From the NCBI RefSeq assembly GCF_015277875.1, contig NZ_CP063814.1, positions 2,604,001 to 2,668,000 of the forward strand: DNA of 64,000 nt, given 5' to 3'. Both the position numbers and the translations under genes were made by a program. The notes below the pieces were generated by a model. That model ran no database searches. It was not told the origin of the DNA and worked only from the letters and a program-made list of their open reading frames with translations. Of this stretch, positions 59,854-64,000 are shown piece by piece (within the stretch, counting starts at the first letter, position 1; each line of letters starts with the position of its first letter). Source of the DNA: Microbacterium luteum. GTDB taxonomy: Bacteria; Actinomycetota; Actinomycetes; Actinomycetales; Microbacteriaceae.

Positions 59854-60044
59854 AATAGTGCTGCTTTCTTGATCGAACGGAGAGGTTCGTGAATCCCGCT
59901 CCGGTGGTCGTTCCGCGGCGGATGCCGGGTGAACAGGCCGGTGGAGGGCTCACGTTCGCGGTGCCGCGCCAGCAGGGCGCAGACACCAAGGGTCCACACT
60001 ACGGCATGGCGAGCGGATCGGCAAAACACTCACCGAGCCGAGGT

Positions 60045-60076
60045 CGGCAGGGTTGCGGTTGGGCGCAACCCTGCCG
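60045..60076. other. Strong hairpin upstream of rplM
   Basis: CGGCAGGGTTGCG-GTTGGG-CGCAACCCTGCCG, a perfect 13-bp stem with a 6-nt loop, 190 nt upstream of rplM and 200 nt downstream of the CPBP gene, both on the minus strand. It may end the CPBP transcript or lie in an rplM leader. Confidence 0.55.
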
Positions 60077-60273
60077 CCGTCGACCCCCGGAAGATGGGGC
60101 GACTCGACGCGCCTCGCGGCGCCCCCGAGCCGCTGAACCCAGTCAACAGCGATTGGGGTGTATGTCAGGAGTTGCAACCTTCCCCAGCAGCAATCCGACA
60201 CTGTCATTCAACGCGCGGACAACGGCGTAATCAAGGGCGGTTGCGCAACGCGCCCGCAAGATTCCAGCATGAC

Positions 60274-61008
60274 TTACACGAGGAGCAGGATGACACCGCT
60301 CGCGTTGAAGCCCAGGTGCGCGACGACCGCCGCGGTGAGGCGGCCGGTCGCGGCCGCCAGAGAACCGCACCCGATGCCCACCGTCACCCCGGCGACGAGG
60401 ATCGCCCACGTCGGCGTCACCCCGATCGCACCCACGTGCAGAAAGACGAACAGGGCCGTGGTCACGGCGATCGCAGCGATCCGGGCGAGCCACACTCCCC
60501 CGCCGATCTGCGTCATCGCGCGCTGGATGAGGCCGCGGAAGAACAACTCCTCGACGATCGGCGACACGGCGACGTAGCCCACGATGAGCACGGCGACGCC
60601 GACAAGGGTCTCGAGGGCGTCCGCATCCAGCGTTGCTCCGCCGAGACTGCCCGTCGTCGGCACGATGAGCTCGACGAGCCCGCGCATCATCACCGCGAGC
60701 GACAGACCGAGCAGCACGTCGATCCCGCGCGTCTCGATCCTTCCGCGCGCGCTGAGCCCCTCCGAGCGGGAGGCGCCGATGCGAGCGGCGCCGAAGACGG
60801 CGAGCGCCATCGGCGCATTGATGAGCACGATGTCCACCAGCGACACCGCCCACGCCGGCCACCCCGTGAGCGCAGTTCGCCAGGACGATGACAGAGCGAT
60901 CACGATCACCGTCGCGATCAACCCCGCGCCGGCGACCCCGAGCGCCGACCACGGGCGGTCAAAACGAAATGACGGAAGTCCCGGGCGTGAACCCGGGACT
61001 TCCGTCAT
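60274..61008 (-). CDS. CPBP family intramembrane glutamic endopeptidase
   Basis: A 244-residue protein with about seven membrane segments. The CPBP (Abi) motifs are VSPIVEELFFRGLIQRAM (EExxxR), FVFLHVGAIG and AAVVAHLGFNASG. The family includes CAAX-type proteases; substrates here are unknown. The only ATG with a full first membrane segment (61008) lies inside the 17-bp stem of the hairpin that ends the LPATG-protein gene, and lacks a ribosome site. In-frame TTG 60921 would cut the first segment. Confidence 0.8.
   Translation of the reverse strand: MTEVPGSRPGLPSFRFDRPWSALGVAGAGLIATVIVIALSSSWRTALTGWPAWAVSLVDIVLINAPMALAVFGAARIGASRSEGLSARGRIETRGIDVLLGLSLAVMMRGLVELIVPTTGSLGGATLDADALETLVGVAVLIVGYVAVSPIVEELFFRGLIQRAMTQIGGGVWLARIAAIAVTTALFVFLHVGAIGVTPTWAILVAGVTVGIGCGSLAAATGRLTAAVVAHLGFNASGVILLLV
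60969..61008 (-). terminator. Hairpin after LPATG gene, overlapping CPBP start
   Basis: Perfect 17-bp stem, ATGACGGAAGTCCCGGG at 60969-60985 with its complement at 60992-61008, and a 6-nt loop, 20 nt after the surface-protein stop. TTTCGTTTTG follows on the minus strand, a good T-rich tail. Confidence 0.85.
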
Positions 61009-61028
61009 GGTGTCGCTCGAAGAGAGCG

Positions 61029-61559
61029 TCAGCTGTTCTGCGAGGCGCGACGGCGAGCAGCCGCAGCGGTCACGGCGATGCCGCCGAGGCCGACGGCGCC
61101 GATACCGAGCCAGATGGCGCCCATCGGGACGTCGCCACCGGTGGCCGGCAGCTCACCCGAGTCCGAGTCGGAGTCACTGTCGGCGGTCACGGTGATCTCG
61201 GTGGTCGCGATGACGTTGCCGTCGGTGTCGGTGAGGACGACCTCGTAGGTTCCGGCGCCACCACCGGTGAAGGTGGCGGAAGCGGAGCCGTCGACGACAT
61301 CCTTGGTGACCGAGTAGACGGTGTCACCCGATGCGGCGTAGGCGATCGAGGTGAGCGAAGCGCCTGACGGGCCGGTGATGGTGAAGACGACCTGGTCGTA
61401 GGCTTCGAGGCCCGTGAAGGTGATGATGGTCGACTGGCCCGGCGCGATGACCGGGTCGGAGACGGCGCCACCCGACGGGGTGTAGGCGGTTGCGGCGGCT
61501 GAACCACCGAGGACGAGCGCGCCGGCGATAGCGAGCGCAGCGAAAGACTTCTTGAACAC
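61029..61559 (-). CDS. LPATG-anchored surface protein
   Basis: A 176-residue exported protein. Signal peptide (KKSFAALAIAGALVLGGSAAATA), one or two Ig/IPT-like beta domains (VIAPGQSTIITFTGLEAYDQVVFTITGPSG, GAGTYEVVLTDTDGNVIATTEITV), an Asp-Ser linker, and a sortase signal: LPATG at about residues 138-142, hydrophobic stretch IWLGIGAVGLGGIAVTAAAA and RRR tail. It would be linked to the wall by a sortase; none is in the window. GTG 61559 follows GGGAG. The 220 bp upstream contain no gene. Confidence 0.88.
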   Translation of the reverse strand: MFKKSFAALAIAGALVLGGSAAATAYTPSGGAVSDPVIAPGQSTIITFTGLEAYDQVVFTITGPSGASLTSIAYAASGDTVYSVTKDVVDGSASATFTGGGAGTYEVVLTDTDGNVIATTEITVTADSDSDSDSGELPATGGDVPMGAIWLGIGAVGLGGIAVTAAAARRRASQNS

Positions 61560-61780
61560 GGGACTCCCAACAGTTCCGAGTAGCGGCAATATTCTCGAGG
61601 AAGCGGCCTGCAGACCCCCGCCCGACGAGTGGCTGAAGTTACCTGTGTGACTGCTGTGTATACGAGAGGCTACCCCCTCATGTACCTCAAGGCTAGAGCC
61701 TGGTAACCCGCTGACCAAACTCGCTGCGTAAACGTCCTGTAAACGAATGTGCCGGCGGCGGGTCTGCGCAGACCGCGAAT

Positions 61781-62599
61781 TCACCCCAGCGCGGTGCCCG
61801 CGAGGGCCAAGGCCACCCACGCCGCATTGAAGACCGCGTGGGTGAGCACGGCGGCCCAGATGCGCCCGGTGAGCATCACGAGAGCGCCGCACACGAGGCC
61901 CAGCAGCCCGATCGACACCACCTGGTCGACGGCGAGCTCGCCGAGCAGCCCGTGCACCACGACGAACAGCCCGCTCGAGAACAGCACCGCCGCGGTCCCC
62001 GCGACAGCTTTCCCGCACGGGCGACGAAGCACCGTGTAGAGCGCGACGAGCACGACCGCGCGGAAGAAGAACTCCTCCACCAGCGGGGCGACGACGACCG
62101 GCGCGACGACGTCGGTGAACACCCACCCGTCCGGCAGCTGCCCGCCGAGCCGCTCCAGCTGAGGGAAGGCCTCGTCGCCGCCGGTTGCGGCGGCGAGCCA
62201 TCCCTGCAACAGCCGAAGCATCAGCCCGAGCGCCACACCGAAGAGCAGATCGACAGTGCGCAGGCGCAGCAGGCCGACCGGGCGCGAGCGGGTGAGCGCG
62301 AACACGACGGGCGCGAGCATGCCGAGCCACAGCAGCGCCATGGCCGCCGCCGACCCCCACGCCGTCGGCCAGAGAAGGGATGCGGCGGTCGCCGCGAGCA
62401 CGCCGACACCGAGGCCGGCGAGCGCGGCGGCCAGGACCCACTCCCGCCACCGACGGACCGTTCGTCCCCCCAGCCGCCAGTCGGTGCGGCGCTCGCGACG
62501 GCGCGAACGGCTCCGCCGCGTGGGCTCTCCGTCGGGAGCCGGGAGCTCCTCGATGAGCGCGGCGGTCGACGCGGTGTCGTCGCTAGAGTGGGCGGGCAC
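61781..62599 (-). CDS. CPBP family intramembrane glutamic endopeptidase
   Basis: A 272-residue paralogue-type neighbour of the CPBP gene at 60274. A basic cytosolic lead (RRSRSRRRERRTDWR) precedes about seven membrane segments; motifs are APLVEEFFFRAVVLVAL (EExxxR), LFVVVHGLLGELA and AVLTHAVFNAAW. Substrate unknown. GTG 62599 is supported by a -10 box 6 nt upstream. It is divergent from the phosphatase gene. Confidence 0.88.
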   Translation of the reverse strand: MPAHSSDDTASTAALIEELPAPDGEPTRRSRSRRRERRTDWRLGGRTVRRWREWVLAAALAGLGVGVLAATAASLLWPTAWGSAAAMALLWLGMLAPVVFALTRSRPVGLLRLRTVDLLFGVALGLMLRLLQGWLAAATGGDEAFPQLERLGGQLPDGWVFTDVVAPVVVAPLVEEFFFRAVVLVALYTVLRRPCGKAVAGTAAVLFSSGLFVVVHGLLGELAVDQVVSIGLLGLVCGALVMLTGRIWAAVLTHAVFNAAWVALALAGTALG

Positions 62600-62605
62600 G
62601 CGAAC

Positions 62606-62611
62606 ACGCTA
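62606..62611 (-). promoter_or_regulatory. -10 box, leaderless start of CPBP gene
   Basis: Minus-strand TAGCGT, 6 nt before the GTG at 62599. Confidence 0.5.
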
Positions 62612-62650
62612 CCGGGGCCGCCCGGATCTGAGGTACGCGAGGAGACTTGG

Positions 62651-63241
62651 TTGGTCGAGCTCATCACCGTCTGCACGGGCAACATCTGTCGTTCCCCGCT
62701 CGCGGCGCAGCTGCTGCAGACGCGCCTGCCCGGCGCCACAGTGACGAGCGCCGGCACGCGAGGACTGCCCGCCGCCGAGATGACACGGGAGGCCGCCTAC
62801 CTCGCGCAGCACCTGGGAGTGCCGGCGGAGGTCTCCGCGTCGCACCGGTCGCGGTTCCTGCACGAGGCGCACCTCGCCTCCCCCGACCTCATCATCACGA
62901 TGACCCGCGAGCACCGCCGCGAGATCGCCGAACTCGCCCCCTCGCGGCTGCGTCACACCTTCACCGCGCGCGAGTTCGCCCGTCTCTCCGCCGTCACCTC
63001 CGACGACGACCTGCTTGCCGCCGCTGCGGCCGCAGGAACCGACGCCGGCCAGCGACTGCGGGCCGCGGCCGAGGTGCTGTCGGCGCGGCGCGGCCTCATC
63101 CCCCCACCGCCCGACCCGAACGACGACGACGTCGTCGACCCTTACCGGCAGGAGTGGAGCGTGTACCAGCGGTCGGCGGCACAGCTCGTTCCCGCGATCG
63201 ACGCCGTCGTGCGCGTCGTGCGGCTGGCTGCCCCGTCATGA
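62651..63241 (+). CDS. Low-molecular-weight protein-tyrosine phosphatase
   Basis: A 196-residue LMW-PTP. The P-loop is VCTGNICRSPLAA (C-x5-R-S) at about residues 8-20 and the general acid Asp is in DPYRQEW near the C-terminus. Next to a Wzz/BY-kinase-type gene it probably dephosphorylates the tyrosine autokinase that controls polysaccharide export. The TTG at 62651 is chosen because GGAG lies seven bases upstream and the protein then begins directly at the first strand. An insertion of about 35 residues before DPYRQ (LSAVTSDDDLLAAAAAAGT...) lengthens it. Confidence 0.88.
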   Translation: MVELITVCTGNICRSPLAAQLLQTRLPGATVTSAGTRGLPAAEMTREAAYLAQHLGVPAEVSASHRSRFLHEAHLASPDLIITMTREHRREIAELAPSRLRHTFTAREFARLSAVTSDDDLLAAAAAAGTDAGQRLRAAAEVLSARRGLIPPPPDPNDDDVVDPYRQEWSVYQRSAAQLVPAIDAVVRVVRLAAPS

Positions 63242-63298
63242 ATCGACTCACGCCGCGTCATCGGCTGTAACAACGGCTGTGGCAGGATTGGCGCCAGT

Positions 63299-64000
63299 AT
63301 GGAGCTCACCGATTACATCCGCATTCTGCGCAAGAACTGGCTGATCATCGTGATCGCGACGCTCCTGGGCGTCGGCACCGCCGCCGCGTACTCCCTCACC
63401 CGCGAACCGCAGTACGAGGCCTCGAGCACCGTCTTCGTGTCGACGCAGTCGGGATTCAGCGTGTCTGAGCTGCAGCAGGGCGCGAACTTCACGCAGTCCC
63501 GCATGACCACCTACGCCGAACTGGTCACCAAGCCCATCGTCACGAACCCCGTGATCGCGGAGCTCGGCCTCGGTGTCACGTCGGACTCCCTGTCGTCGAA
63601 GGTCGCCGCCTCGAACCCGCTCAATACGCAGCTGGTGACGATCACCGTCACCGATCCCGACCCGGTGCTGGCGGCGAACATCGCCAACGCGCTCGGCGCG
63701 AGCCTGTCGTCGGCGGTCGAGTCGATCGAGAACACAACCGGTGCCGAGACGAGTCCGGTGCGCCTCACGCGCGTCGAAGACGCCATCCCGCCGCTCAGCC
63801 CCTCGAGCCCCAACGTGCCGCTGAACCTCGCGCTCGGCGCCCTGGTGGGCCTGGCCATCGGCGTCGGTGTCGCCGTGCTCCGCTCGGTCGTCGACACGCG
63901 CATCCGCACGCCGCGCGACGTCGAGCTGGTCACCGACACGCCCCTGATCGGCGCCATCGCCTTCGACCCGAAGGCGAAAGAGCGTCCGCTCATCGTGCAC
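63299..64000 (+). CDS. Wzz/BY-kinase-type polysaccharide export protein (3' truncated by window)
   Basis: The first 234 residues are visible. A Wzz-like chain-length domain starts MELTDYIRILRKNWLIIVIATLLG, has a membrane segment at about 15-32 and ends with the Pro-rich motif DAIPPLSPSSPNVPLNLALGALVGLAIGVGVAVLRSVVD containing the second membrane segment (about 178-200). The start of a cytosolic region (TRIRTPRDVELVTDTPLIGAI) suggests a C-terminal tyrosine autokinase beyond the window. It would regulate capsule or exopolysaccharide export, with the preceding phosphatase as counterpart. Confidence 0.88.
   Translation, partial: MELTDYIRILRKNWLIIVIATLLGVGTAAAYSLTREPQYEASSTVFVSTQSGFSVSELQQGANFTQSRMTTYAELVTKPIVTNPVIAELGLGVTSDSLSSKVAASNPLNTQLVTITVTDPDPVLAANIANALGASLSSAVESIENTTGAETSPVRLTRVEDAIPPLSPSSPNVPLNLALGALVGLAIGVGVAVLRSVVDTRIRTPRDVELVTDTPLIGAIAFDPKAKERPLIVH

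Overview
The window is a 64 kb chromosomal stretch from a high-GC actinobacterium. Strong codon bias, GTG/TTG starts, frequent 4-bp start/stop overlaps, TANNNT -10 boxes 6-7 nt before start codons, CIRCE control of groES and the gene order rplM-rpsI-glmM ... coaA, glmS-acpS-alr-tsaE, tsaB-rimI-tsaD all fit Microbacteriaceae, most likely Microbacterium or a close relative. This assignment rests on gene content and recognised protein families; no database search was run.

Layout. 1-4033: end of an NMT1/THI5-type ABC uptake operon (binding protein, ATPase, one fused double permease) with a glycosyltransferase. 4217-7534: an ABC-2 type exporter pair and a glycerophosphodiesterase, minus strand. 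7701-11243: BI-1 family membrane protein, stand-alone LigD-type polymerase, PNPOx-like protein and a tRNA-like cloverleaf, separated by repeat-rich DNA. 11404-17841: purine-nucleotide block on the minus strand (guaA, DUF3817, SURF1, GuaB3-type protein, DUF2277, guaB). 18149-24039: branched-chain amino-acid ABC transporter (livH with an unusual N-terminal domain, livM, livG, livF, and livK on the other strand). 24310-25635: an IS110-family element abutting a copper operon (copZ-copA-csoR, 25717-28471). 28481-29939: rarD and groES with two CIRCE operators.

30267-41035 is the most unusual region. It resembles the mycobacterial iniBAC/iniR locus: a membrane-anchored Hsp70 ATPase with a Ser/Thr/Pro-rich external tail, a large MalT-like LuxR regulator (IniR-like), an IniB-domain Asn/Asp-rich protein, a four-helix membrane protein, two dynamin-like GTPases (IniC- and IniA-like) and a second Asn/Asp/Ser repeat protein that shares a module with the first. 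Both repeat-protein genes carry a GC palindrome 60-70 nt upstream of their starts, which suggests common control. I infer an envelope-stress or membrane-remodelling system.

41248-63241 is housekeeping: THUMP-like methyltransferase, the tsaD/rimI/tsaB/tsaE tRNA t6A genes, alanine racemase, acpS, glmS, an atypical S8 peptidase, coaA, a Ppx/GppA phosphatase, an HtrA-like protease, a TetR regulator with a suspicious 5' end, glmM, rpsI, rplM, two CPBP proteases, an LPATG surface protein and a low-molecular-weight phosphatase. The window ends inside a Wzz/BY-kinase-type gene for polysaccharide export.

Non-coding DNA is rich in dispersed palindromes: a 72-bp nested palindrome in four copies (one inside the rimI coding region), 80-85 bp elements with terminal inverted repeats, the GGTCGTTGAGCGAG/GAGACGAAAC family (two copies near-identical over 154 bp) and short tandem repeats at gene 3' ends.
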